From NCBI GenBank assembly GCA_001704765.1, contig MBFK01000085.1:1-35715 (forward strand): a stretch of DNA of 35,715 nucleotides. The letters are read 5' to 3'. The notes beneath the pieces are model-generated. The model was not told the origin of the DNA. It did not search any database and saw only the letters and a list, made by a program, of their open reading frames with translations. The stretch is from Sinorhizobium shofinae (GTDB lineage: Bacteria > Pseudomonadota > Alphaproteobacteria > Rhizobiales > Rhizobiaceae). The translations under genes and the position numbers were made by a program. Positions 1 to 7,587 of this stretch are shown here, piece after piece (position 1 is the stretch's first letter; each line of letters opens with the position of its first letter).

Positions 1-1035
1 CAGTTTCCTGCAGTTTCAAATACTTCAGACTCCTTGGGAATCCCTGAAATCAAAAGATTTTCAGGTTTTTCAGCGCGGACTCGTTATGGCCTTTCCGTCG
101 ACATGATCGACCAGGCGCTCTACGACAGCTTTGGCCAGCGCCAGATCGGCGAGTATCAGACGCAGATTGGGCAATACCAAATCGTGCTGGAGGTGGAACC
201 GAGCCAATTCTCCCGCGTCGCCACGCTGAGTTCCCTGTTCTTGCGGGCGCCGACGACGGGAGGCATGGTGCCGCTATCGGCGGTGGCAAAAGTCGAGCCG
301 CAACAAGCGGGGCCGCTCTTCATCAACCGCAGCGGGCTTGCCCCTTCGGCAACGATCTCTTTCAATCTGCCCGCCGGCGTCTCGCTCGGCGAAGCGATCT
401 CCACCATTGACAGGATGAAAACTGAAATCGGAGTCCCCGCGACCATCGGCGGACGCTCGCAGGGCACGGCGCGCGCGTTCGAGGAATCCCTCGGCTCGCA
501 GCCTTTCCTGATCGCGGCTGCGCTCATCGCCGTCTACATCATTCTCGGTGTTCTCTATGAGAGCTTCCTGACACCGGCGATCATCCTTTCAACCCTGCCG
601 TCGGCCGGCCTCGGTGCGCTGATGCTCATCTGGCTGTGGGGGCTCGATTTCTCGGTGATGGCGCTGATCGGCGTGATCCTGCTGATCGGTATCGTCAAGA
701 AGAACGGCATTCTGATGGTGGACTTCGCTCTCGACGCTGAGCGCCGGCGCGGGATCGATGCAGAGGCGGCGATCTACGAGGCGGCGGTCACGCGTTTCCG
801 TCCGATCATCATGACGACGATTGCCGCGCTGCTTGCCGCCATCCCGCTGATGCTGGCGATTGGAACCGGCGCCGAACTGCGCGAGCCGCTCGGTGTTGCC
901 GTCGTCGGCGGACTGCTGGTGAGCCAGGTCCTGACCTTGTTCTCGACGCCGGTGGTCTACGTCGTTCTCAATCGTCTTTTCGCTCGCGGAAGCGTTTCGA
1001 ACATGGAGCCATCTTATCTAGCAAAGTCGGCTTAG
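1..1035 (+). CDS. RND efflux pump inner-membrane subunit, C-terminal fragment
   Basis: This is the last third of an RND (AcrB/MdtB/MdtC-like) proton-driven drug exporter of the inner membrane. The frame is open from the left edge to a TAG at 1035. From about position 85 it reads as pump sequence: an FGQRQ motif of the periplasmic docking region, then a VYIILGVLYES helix, a FSVMALIGVILLIGIVKKN helix with the conserved GIVKKN loop, RFRPIIMTTIAA, and a last helix. That covers roughly transmembrane segments 9-12. About 310 residues are present against about 1030 in full-length pumps. The first 80 bases are AT-rich and do not read like RND sequence, so the gene may be truncated just left of position 85 rather than merely cut by the window edge. 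No adaptor or outer-membrane partner follows. The family is secure; whether the gene is functional is doubtful. Confidence 0.8.
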   Translation, partial: QFPAVSNTSDSLGIPEIKRFSGFSARTRYGLSVDMIDQALYDSFGQRQIGEYQTQIGQYQIVLEVEPSQFSRVATLSSLFLRAPTTGGMVPLSAVAKVEPQQAGPLFINRSGLAPSATISFNLPAGVSLGEAISTIDRMKTEIGVPATIGGRSQGTARAFEESLGSQPFLIAAALIAVYIILGVLYESFLTPAIILSTLPSAGLGALMLIWLWGLDFSVMALIGVILLIGIVKKNGILMVDFALDAERRRGIDAEAAIYEAAVTRFRPIIMTTIAALLAAIPLMLAIGTGAELREPLGVAVVGGLLVSQVLTLFSTPVVYVVLNRLFARGSVSNMEPSYLAKSA

Positions 1036-1077
1036 GCATTACTGCCATCATTCTCTAGCGCCAGACCGAGAGGCGTA

Positions 1078-1689
1078 TCAGACCGCATCCGAGACGCTGC
1101 GCGTTTGGGGCGGAAGAGGTTGCAGAATTTTCCGCCGGGTAATCCGATAGACAGCGGCCGGCGGAAGATTCGCGAAGGTGCCGCCAATGCGGACCGCCTT
1201 GAGACCGAGGCGCGCCAGGATCGGCTCCGGAACGGGGCAGCGCGGACCATAGGTAAATTGGTAGAGCGCACCGCCTGGCCCCAGGTTACGAAATACTCCG
1301 CGGAGAATGCGAATAACCTTTCGCTGCGTCATCGATAAGAGCGGCAGGCCGCTCACTGCAGCACCCGCAACTACCGGAAGGTTCTCCCGGGAGAGCCGGC
1401 TCGCGTCGATGCAGAGAATTCGCGCTCCGGGAAATCGAGAGCAAAGCATCCGAGCGAAATCGGCGCCGAATTCCACAAGGGTCAAGTTCCCCTCGGGAAC
1501 ACCACGCGCTAGAAGCGCACGGGTGAATGCACCTGTTCCCGGGCCGAGTTCGAGGACGTGACCCGTCCTTCCTGAAATCTCGCTGGTGATCAACTCCGCG
1601 AGTGCGGCACCGGACGGCGCCACCGCCGCAACACGCAGGGGAGCAGCAATCCAGGCACGAAGAAATGGCAATGTGTCAGCGGCAAGCAT
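1078..1689 (-). CDS. Class I SAM-dependent methyltransferase (phospholipid N-methyltransferase-like)
   Basis: A 203-residue cytoplasmic methyltransferase. The SAM-binding motif VLELGPGTG lies at residues 45-53. It is preceded by an APSG segment (residues 24-27) and followed by an acidic beta-2 end (LVEFG). This layout, with the N-terminal FLRAWIAAPLRVAAVAPSG-like stretch, resembles Rhodobacter-type phosphatidylethanolamine N-methyltransferases (PmtA) and their relatives. Such enzymes use SAM to methylate phospholipid head groups at the membrane face. There is no signal peptide or membrane helix. The gene is convergent with the RND fragment and divergent from the LysR gene at 1783, which leaves 93 bp for both promoters, so that LysR may regulate it. 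Membership of the methyltransferase fold is clear. The phospholipid substrate is an inference from the motif region, and a rRNA adenine dimethylase-like relative is an alternative. Confidence 0.75.
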   Translation of the reverse strand: MLAADTLPFLRAWIAAPLRVAAVAPSGAALAELITSEISGRTGHVLELGPGTGAFTRALLARGVPEGNLTLVEFGADFARMLCSRFPGARILCIDASRLSRENLPVVAGAAVSGLPLLSMTQRKVIRILRGVFRNLGPGGALYQFTYGPRCPVPEPILARLGLKAVRIGGTFANLPPAAVYRITRRKILQPLPPQTRSVSDAV

Positions 1690-1782
1690 TGCGGTCCGTT
1701 GCTCCTACATAACCGAGGTCCAGTCGCAGGAACTTTGCCACGGCTTTACCTATGCGAAAATCCTCCATAATCTGCATGAACC

Positions 1783-2712
1783 ATGAAACAGAACGGTACA
1801 ATCCTACGCGAAGAACTCGACGGTGTTCCTGCTTTTCTGCAGGTCGCCGAACGGCGCAACTTCCGGGCGGCCGCGGCCGAGCTCGGCATCTCGCCCTCGG
1901 CGCTCAGCCACTCGATCAAGATGTTGGAGGCGCGTCTCGGTGTCGCGCTTTTTCACCGCACCACCCGAAGTGTCGGGTTGACCGAGGCTGGGGAGCGCTT
2001 TCTGGCACATGCGCGACCGGCAATGGGCGGACTGCGCGAGGCAATCGAGGCGGCTCGTTCTCTGGGTGGGGAGCCGTCAGGACTGTTACGCATCAATGCG
2101 CCGCGCGGCATGATCGCCAGCCTCATCCAGCCGACGCTCTCGACGTTCATCGACGCCAACCCAAAGGTCGAGGTGGAACTCTTTGCTGACGACGGATATA
2201 CCGACATTATCGACGGCGGCTTCGACGTCGGCTTTCGCCTGGGCGAATCGCTGCAGGCGGATATGATTGCGGTTCGGGTCAGCCCTCCCTTTCGCTTTGC
2301 TGTCGCCGGCTCACCGAACTACCTTTCGCGGCGTGGCCGACCAGTTCGACCGGAAGATCTGAAGAGCCACGCCTGCATCCGATTCCGCCAGTCCTCGTCG
2401 CGGGCGATCTATCGCTGGGAGTTCGAGGAGGGCAATCGCTCCTTCGATCTAGCGGTCGATGGCCCGCTGATCGTCAACGACACCGCGGCCGGCTTGACTG
2501 CCGCGGCTGCCGGAATCGGGCTCTTCTATACCGCCGAACCGCTGATTGATAAGATGGCTTGCCATGACGAGCTGGAGATGGTCCTGGAAAACTATGCGCC
2601 GACCACGCCCGGCGTCTTTCTCTATTATCCGAGTCGCACGCAGGTGATGCCGAAGCTGCGAGCTTTCATCGATCATATGCGGTGGGCGCTTGCAGTCTAT
2701 GAGCAGACATAA
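1783..2712 (+). CDS. LysR-family transcriptional regulator
   Basis: A 309-residue LysR-type regulator. Residues about 12-70 form the winged helix-turn-helix, with the usual pattern FRAAAAELGISPSALSH, then IKMLEARLGVALFHRTTR and LTEAGERFL. The rest is a periplasmic-binding-protein-like effector domain (substrate-binding fold of the CrgA/PtxR type, with LLRINAPRG at its start and a conserved FDVGFRLG segment). The ATG at 1783 is preceded by no strong ribosome site, but it gives the normal LysR N-terminus. The gene diverges from the methyltransferase at 1078-1689, the classic arrangement for a LysR target, although the alpha/beta hydrolase at 3553 is also a possible target. The effector is unknown. 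Confidence 0.92.
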   Translation: MKQNGTILREELDGVPAFLQVAERRNFRAAAAELGISPSALSHSIKMLEARLGVALFHRTTRSVGLTEAGERFLAHARPAMGGLREAIEAARSLGGEPSGLLRINAPRGMIASLIQPTLSTFIDANPKVEVELFADDGYTDIIDGGFDVGFRLGESLQADMIAVRVSPPFRFAVAGSPNYLSRRGRPVRPEDLKSHACIRFRQSSSRAIYRWEFEEGNRSFDLAVDGPLIVNDTAAGLTAAAAGIGLFYTAEPLIDKMACHDELEMVLENYAPTTPGVFLYYPSRTQVMPKLRAFIDHMRWALAVYEQT

Positions 2713-3552
2713 CGGGCGGCCGAGCGTAACGCACCCATCCGTGAGGTGTTTTTTTGATCCGAGTCGTAACGGCTGACCTATGGCGGCGCAGCGTCCAAAC
2801 GACAGATTGGGAGCCGCTTGCGAAGGGAGCGAGGCAGCAGATGCTCGTTCTATGCGGTTTTTTCCTCAGCCGTATTTTCACTCCAGGTGACATAGGAAAC
2901 TAAGGCCATGGTCAGGGCGGGTGAAGCATGGCAGGAGCTATTCGTGGATCTTCGCGATCGCGTTCCGCGCCGTGCTTACCGCTTCTGTCGCCTTAGACGA
3001 ATCATGGCGCGAAATCAAAGGCTTAGTTCCATTATTGTTATTATCTGATATGTTATATCATTACACCAATCAATAATCACCGACGTTGGTGACGTCGATA
3101 CCGGATTGTGAGCCAATGACAGTTTGATCCAGCACTGCGACCGCCACAAAAGGCGGCGATGCCCCCCAGTTGACCGCTGTTCGCTTTGACGAGCGGCAAC
3201 GTCTGGACGACATTCAGGGCGATGATGCCGACGCTGGCTTGGCCGAACGGGAGGCGCCTTCTCGCTGGATAACCGGTGATCTGCTATGCTGGACAGCGGC
3301 CTTGCGGGCGATCGGCAGCGGGCATTTTTGCCGAATTATGACTTCATGTTTAGGCCGGCAATCATGCTTGCTCCAAGCGCGCGATCCACGTCGGGGGAGG
3401 CCGAGGGTCGGGCTCCCGGAAATGGCGGCGTGCGGGAGCCATACTCGAGCTCGATAGGAGATGCATGCTGTCCATCTGAAGTGGTGGGTGAAATATCGTC
3501 GTGATCCAAACAAGCGGTCGGACAGTGCGACCGTCAACGGGGGGAACGAGAG
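2713..3552. other. Gene-poor 840-bp interval with AT-rich palindromes and a coding relic
   Basis: No convincing intact gene is visible. Around 3020-3080 the base composition drops sharply in GC. Two clean palindromes lie there: TGATAT-GTT-ATATCA at 3046-3060 and CGACGT-TGGTG-ACGTCG at 3081-3097. On the minus strand between about 3280 and 3083 there are two protein-like stretches in adjacent frames. The first contains FGQASVGIIALNVVQTLPL and the second VAVAVLDQTVIG and ends in TNVGDY before a stop. They would join through one frameshift, so this may be the decayed 3' end of a gene I cannot name. The 3300-3550 part shows nothing recognisable apart from the leader of the hydrolase gene, whose ribosome site (GGGGAACGAGAG) abuts the ATG at 3553. 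Confidence 0.35.
2731..2755 (+). terminator. Possible intrinsic terminator after the LysR gene
   Basis: A short stem (GCACC pairing with GGTGT, one wobble) with a nine-base loop is followed directly by seven T residues at 2749-2755, about 20 bp after the LysR stop. The stem is weak, so termination strength is uncertain, but the position and T tract fit. Confidence 0.4.
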
Positions 3553-4470
3553 ATGCTCAGATTTATAGTCCTGGTCTTTGGAGTGTTTGTTTTCGCATTG
3601 CCAGCAGCGGCGCAGGTTCAAGCCTTCCCAGCGCTGTTTCGAACGCAGGACATCCAGACTAACGGAACGACGATTCATGTCCGCTTCGGCGGCCAAGGTC
3701 CCGCGGTTGTTCTGCTGCACGGCTATGGTGAGACTGGCGACATGTGGGCTGCGATGGCCGAGGATCTCGCCCGCGATCACACGGTGGTCGTGCCTGATCT
3801 ACGCGGATTGGGGTTATCCTCCAAACCGTCAGGCGGATACGACAAGAAGACACAGGCCGGCGATGTGGCCGGTGTCCTCGATGCCCTCAAGATCGATCGC
3901 GTCGATCTCGTGACACATGACATCGGTAACATGGTCGGCTTTGCCTTCGCCATGCAGCACCCGGAGCGTGTGACGCGCTTCGTTCTCATCGACGCCCCGC
4001 TTCCCGGTGTTGGTCCTTGGGAGGACGTTCTAAAGAACCCGCTGCTGTGGCACTTTCGCTTTGGCGGTCCTGACATGGAGCGGCTCGTGGCCGGACGGGA
4101 GCGGATTTATCTCGATCGCTTCTGGAACGAATTTTCTGCCGATCCGAGTCGCTTCACGGACGCCTCTCGTGCACACTATGCCAAACTCTATGCGTTACCC
4201 GGAGCAATGCGATCCGGCTTCGCGCAGTTCGCCGCGTTCGATCAGGATGCCCTCGACAACAGGGCTTTCATAGCAGCTAAGGGAAAGCTGAATATACCTG
4301 TATTGGCGATCGGAGGAGAGAAATCCTTCGGACCGATGATGGCAACGGTGATGCGGGCCGCTGCGAACGACGTGACGGAGGGCATCATTCCGGCCTCGGG
4401 TCACTGGATAATGGAGGAAAATCCAGAAGCGACGATCACCATCGTCCGAGCATTTCTTGCGTCCAAGTGA
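3553..4470 (+). CDS. Exported alpha/beta hydrolase, epoxide hydrolase / haloalkane dehalogenase type
   Basis: A 305-residue alpha/beta-fold hydrolase with an N-terminal Sec signal (hydrophobic core residues 4-18, likely cleavage after PAAA-Q at about 20), so it probably acts in the periplasm. The oxyanion-hole motif HGYG is at residues 56-59. The nucleophile elbow reads THDIGN (121-126), putting aspartate 123 rather than serine at the nucleophile position. The catalytic histidine is in SGHW (H284). An aspartate nucleophile is the mark of epoxide hydrolases and haloalkane dehalogenases, and the PGAMRSGF segment in the lid region is common in hydrolases annotated as epoxide hydrolases. It stands alone between a gene-poor gap and a convergent LysR gene. 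The substrate is unknown. Link to the downstream aromatic operons is possible but not shown. Confidence 0.85.
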   Translation: MLRFIVLVFGVFVFALPAAAQVQAFPALFRTQDIQTNGTTIHVRFGGQGPAVVLLHGYGETGDMWAAMAEDLARDHTVVVPDLRGLGLSSKPSGGYDKKTQAGDVAGVLDALKIDRVDLVTHDIGNMVGFAFAMQHPERVTRFVLIDAPLPGVGPWEDVLKNPLLWHFRFGGPDMERLVAGRERIYLDRFWNEFSADPSRFTDASRAHYAKLYALPGAMRSGFAQFAAFDQDALDNRAFIAAKGKLNIPVLAIGGEKSFGPMMATVMRAAANDVTEGIIPASGHWIMEENPEATITIVRAFLASK

Positions 4471-4566
4471 GCTCGCTGAAAGTGAAGCATCAAGTCGCCG
4501 CCGATTTCATGTTCCTTTCCATGAAGGCCCTGATGCGCTTTCAACTAAGGTGAGAAAAAATGGGTG

Positions 4567-5517
4567 CTAGGCGCCCCAGACAACTGACTGTTCATGCCGC
4601 TTGATGAGGTGTTTGAGGCTGGCGAACCCGGCGTCGATGTGGCGAGCGAAATGGTCGACCGCCGGCATGCGCGGCGCATCTGCGCGTTTCAGCAATCCGA
4701 GCGCGCGCTCCGGGTGCGGGATCTTGATCGGAAGCGCGGCGATCGATTTCTCTTTTCGCAGGGCGAAGACGACGCTGTGCGGTAGGATGGTCAACGCGTC
4801 GGCCGCCTTCATGTAGTTGACGACGCTCATGAGGGAGCCACCGGCATAACGAATCCGGATTTCGGTTGCGCCGAAGGAGAGCAGCATGCTGCGCAGGTCC
4901 GCGAGAAGGGGGCTGCCGGGCGGGGGCGCCACCCAGGGAAAATCGAGAAGATGCGCGGGCTGCAGCCGACGCTTCAGGAGCAGCGGATGCGTGACGCGGC
5001 AGGCGACGACGTTGCGGCCCGGGAGAATCTGCTGGAACTCGAGCGCTGACCCTTCCTCCAGGATGTCGATCGGGCAAATGGCGAGATCGATCTGGTCGGC
5101 CTTGAGGGCAGCCCGCAGGTCGGGAAAATATCCGTAGGTCTGGTCGACGCGCACATCGGGGTGGGCGTTCTGGAACTCCGCAATCATCCCGGCAATAAGC
5201 GCGTCCATGAAGAAGGGCGTACCGCCGACGCGCACGACGCCGCTTCGCCCCATGCGAAAGCTTTCAACTGTGTCGGACGCCTTGCGCGAAGCGGCGAGCA
5301 TCACCTGTCCATGATCAGCAAGCGCGCGACCGAGCGGAGTGGGTTGCAGGGGCCGGCGGCTCTTCATGAAAAGCGGCTCGCCCAGACGCCGTTCGAGCAT
5401 CGAAAGCGTGCGCGAAACCGCAGGCTGAGACAGTCCGAGCAGCGCTGCGCCCTCGGTGACGCCGCCAGTCTTGACGACGGCCGCGAGCTGGATCAGATGG
5501 CGTTCATCAATCTTCAT
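4567..5517 (-). CDS. LysR-family regulator of the hydroxyquinol operon (predicted)
   Basis: A 316-residue LysR-type regulator. The N-terminal helix-turn-helix (about residues 5-65) contains GGVTEGAALLGLSQPAVSR and LERRLGEPLF. The effector domain follows from about residue 90 (VVRVGGTPFFMDALI). LysR proteins of aromatic catabolism bind a pathway intermediate and activate a divergent operon. This gene diverges from the hydroxyquinol dioxygenase gene, with 96 bp between the starts, and the gap holds a T-N11-A dyad. Both facts point to operon 1 as the target and to autorepression of this gene. The effector may be hydroxyquinol, maleylacetate or the imported substrate, which cannot be decided from sequence. 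Confidence 0.92.
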   Translation of the reverse strand: MKIDERHLIQLAAVVKTGGVTEGAALLGLSQPAVSRTLSMLERRLGEPLFMKSRRPLQPTPLGRALADHGQVMLAASRKASDTVESFRMGRSGVVRVGGTPFFMDALIAGMIAEFQNAHPDVRVDQTYGYFPDLRAALKADQIDLAICPIDILEEGSALEFQQILPGRNVVACRVTHPLLLKRRLQPAHLLDFPWVAPPPGSPLLADLRSMLLSFGATEIRIRYAGGSLMSVVNYMKAADALTILPHSVVFALRKEKSIAALPIKIPHPERALGLLKRADAPRMPAVDHFARHIDAGFASLKHLIKRHEQSVVWGA

Positions 5518-5560
5518 AACAATCCGTTATATTACCTCGAAATAAAATTATCAATCGAGG
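5516..5560 (+). promoter_or_regulatory. LysR-type binding region in the divergent promoter
   Basis: Three overlapping symmetric elements sit between the LysR start and operon 1. They are ATAAC-N5-GTTAT at 5516-5530, TTAT-N11-ATAA at 5527-5545 (an exact match to the LysR T-N11-A dyad rule), and CCTCGA-N14-TCGAGG at 5535-5560. The first overlaps the LysR start codon, as expected for an autoregulatory site. Function is inferred from position and symmetry. Confidence 0.6.
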
Positions 5561-5613
5561 GCCTGCTCTCTGCTAGCGTTGTCCTTACCAGCCAATGCTT
5601 TGAAGGAGAGAGC

Positions 5614-6489
5614 ATGTCGCCGGGTCCGATGGCGCCGCCGTTCAACGAGGACACCTTGTCCGACACTTTTGCGCAGCGATTTTCGCAAGCGCAGGACAAG
5701 ACGCTGGCGCGGATTCTTGCCGCTGTCGTCACGCATCTCCACGAGGTCATCAGGGAAGTGCGGCCGACACCGGCCGACTGGCAGAAGGCGATCGCGTTCC
5801 TGACCGAGGTCGGCCACGCCTGCGACGAGCGCCGCCAGGAATGGGTGCTGCTCTCGGATCTTGTCGGCGCGTCCGCGCTTGTTGAAGAGATCAATTCGCG
5901 CCGTCCGAAATCCGCAACGCCCAATACCGTGCGTGGGCCGTTCTTTCGCGCCGATGCGCCCAGCTTGCCGATCGGCAGCGATATCTCGCTCGACGGGGTC
6001 GGCGAACGCCTGGATGTTTCGGCCCGTGTTGAGGATCTGGACGGTCATGCGATCGCAAACGCCGAGGTCACCACCTGGCAGGCAAATGCGCAGGGCTTCT
6101 ATGAGAACCAGCAGCCCGACCTGCAGCCCGAATTCAATCTTCGGGGTGTCTTCAGGACGGACAATGACGGGCGGTTCCATTACCGCACCGTGAAGCCGGC
6201 CGGTTATCGCGTGCCCGATGACGGGCCGGTCGGGAAGCTTTTGGATGCGGCAGGTTATCCGCTGCGCCGCCCGGCGCACCTGCATTTCGTCATTAAGGCG
6301 GCCGGCTTCGCGACGATCGCCACACACGTTTATGACCGCAACGACCCGCATCTTTGCGAGGACGCGATCTTCGGCGTGAAACCGGAACTCGTCGGTGACT
6401 TCGAGCAAATCAACGCGGATGGGATGCCGGGCTGGCGGCTCGATTTCACCTTCGTCATGGCACGGGCAAAGCAGGGAGCGGACACATGA
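5614..6489 (+). CDS. Intradiol dioxygenase, probable hydroxyquinol 1,2-dioxygenase (copy 1)
   Basis: A 291-residue non-heme Fe(III) intradiol dioxygenase. It should insert both atoms of O2 into hydroxyquinol (1,2,4-trihydroxybenzene) to give maleylacetate in the cytoplasm. The four iron ligands are visible: Y163 (GFYENQ), Y198 (PAGYRVP), H222 and H224 (RPAHLHF). The N-terminal helical dimerisation domain (about 1-110) precedes the beta-sandwich catalytic domain. The start at 5614 is chosen because AAGGAG lies at 5603-5608, and upstream in-frame starts would overlap the LysR gene. It is the first gene of operon 1 and overlaps maleylacetate reductase by ATGA, so the product feeds straight to the next enzyme. 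That pairing favours hydroxyquinol over catechol. Chlorohydroxyquinol or catechol are alternatives. Confidence 0.9.
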   Translation: MSPGPMAPPFNEDTLSDTFAQRFSQAQDKTLARILAAVVTHLHEVIREVRPTPADWQKAIAFLTEVGHACDERRQEWVLLSDLVGASALVEEINSRRPKSATPNTVRGPFFRADAPSLPIGSDISLDGVGERLDVSARVEDLDGHAIANAEVTTWQANAQGFYENQQPDLQPEFNLRGVFRTDNDGRFHYRTVKPAGYRVPDDGPVGKLLDAAGYPLRRPAHLHFVIKAAGFATIATHVYDRNDPHLCEDAIFGVKPELVGDFEQINADGMPGWRLDFTFVMARAKQGADT

Positions 6490-7547
6490 AGCGCGATTTC
6501 GTCTATAGCGGCAGTCCCGCCCGGATCGACTTCGGCGAAGGCAAGAGCGTGTCTACCGGGGAATGGGTGGGAAAGCTCGGTTGCAAACGCGCGCTCGTGC
6601 TCTCGACGCCGCACCAAAAGGCGGATGCCGAAGCGCTCGCCGAACGTCTCGGCTCCATCGCCGTCGGCGTCTTTGCCGGTGCCGTCATGCACACGCCCGT
6701 CGATGTGACCGAAGCGGCAATGGAGATTGTTCGACATACCGGTGCCGATTGCGTCGTCTCGCTCGGCGGCGGCTCGACGACCGGTCTCGGCAAGGCGATT
6801 GCCTACCGCACCGATCTGCCGCAGGTCGTCATTCCCACCACCTATGCCGGCTCCGAAGTGACGCCGATTCTCGGCCAGACGGAAGGCGGCCGGAAGACGA
6901 CCGTACGGCACGCAGGCATCCTGCCGGAAGTGGTCATCTATGATGCGACACTGACGATGGGACTGCCGGTCGCCATGAGCGTCACCAGCGGCCTGAACGC
7001 CATGGCCCATGCGGTCGAGGCGCTCTACGCGCAGGACCGCAACCCGATCTCGACGCTGATGGCGATCGAGGGACTGCGCGCCTTCCAGGCAAGCCTGCCG
7101 CAAATCGTCAGGACCCCGCAGGATCTCGCGCTCCGCGGCGAAGCCCTCTACGGCGCCTGGCTGTGCGGCACGGTGCTCGGCACGGTCGGCATGGCCCTGC
7201 ACCACAAGATCTGCCACACGCTCGGCGGCACCTTCGATACGCCGCATGCCGAGACCCATGCGATCATGCTGCCGCATACCGCGGCTTACAACGCGGTTGC
7301 CGTTCCGGACCTGCTCGCACCCGTCGCCGAGATTTTCGGCGGTTCGGTCGGCGGCGGTCTCTGGGACTTCGCCAAGGAAACCGGTGCGCCGCTGGCGTTG
7401 AAGGATCTGGGCTTGAGCGAAGCCGATCTGGATCGCGCGGCCGAACTCGCCACCGAAAATCCCTACTGGAACCCACGGCCGATCGACCGGCAATCCATTC
7501 GCGCGCTGCTGCAGGACGCCTGGGAGGGCAAGCGACCGTCAAACTGA
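6486..7547 (+). CDS. Maleylacetate reductase
   Basis: A 353-residue enzyme of the iron-alcohol-dehydrogenase superfamily, the maleylacetate reductase branch (GraC/MacA/TfdF-like). It reduces maleylacetate with NAD(P)H to 3-oxoadipate, and in chlorinated pathways it can also remove chlorine from 2-chloromaleylacetate. The nucleotide-binding motif VSLGGGSTTGLGKAIA is at about residues 91-106, followed by PTTYAGSEVTPI. A histidine-rich C-terminal domain (HHKICHTLGG, TPHAETHA) occupies the metal-site region. The ATG overlaps the preceding stop in ATGA, so translation is coupled to the dioxygenase. The length is normal for the family. This gene marks the operon as a hydroxyquinol-type pathway rather than a catechol (muconate) one. 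Confidence 0.93.
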   Translation: MKRDFVYSGSPARIDFGEGKSVSTGEWVGKLGCKRALVLSTPHQKADAEALAERLGSIAVGVFAGAVMHTPVDVTEAAMEIVRHTGADCVVSLGGGSTTGLGKAIAYRTDLPQVVIPTTYAGSEVTPILGQTEGGRKTTVRHAGILPEVVIYDATLTMGLPVAMSVTSGLNAMAHAVEALYAQDRNPISTLMAIEGLRAFQASLPQIVRTPQDLALRGEALYGAWLCGTVLGTVGMALHHKICHTLGGTFDTPHAETHAIMLPHTAAYNAVAVPDLLAPVAEIFGGSVGGGLWDFAKETGAPLALKDLGLSEADLDRAAELATENPYWNPRPIDRQSIRALLQDAWEGKRPSN

Positions 7548-7587
7548 CAACCGTCTCTGGGAGGAGCGGGAATTGGGAGGAGACAAT

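Noticed and set aside
5161..5613. Upstream extension of dioxygenase copy 1
   Set aside because: The frame is open but runs through the LysR gene and the divergent promoter. The ATG at 5614 has a good ribosome site and the family N-terminus.
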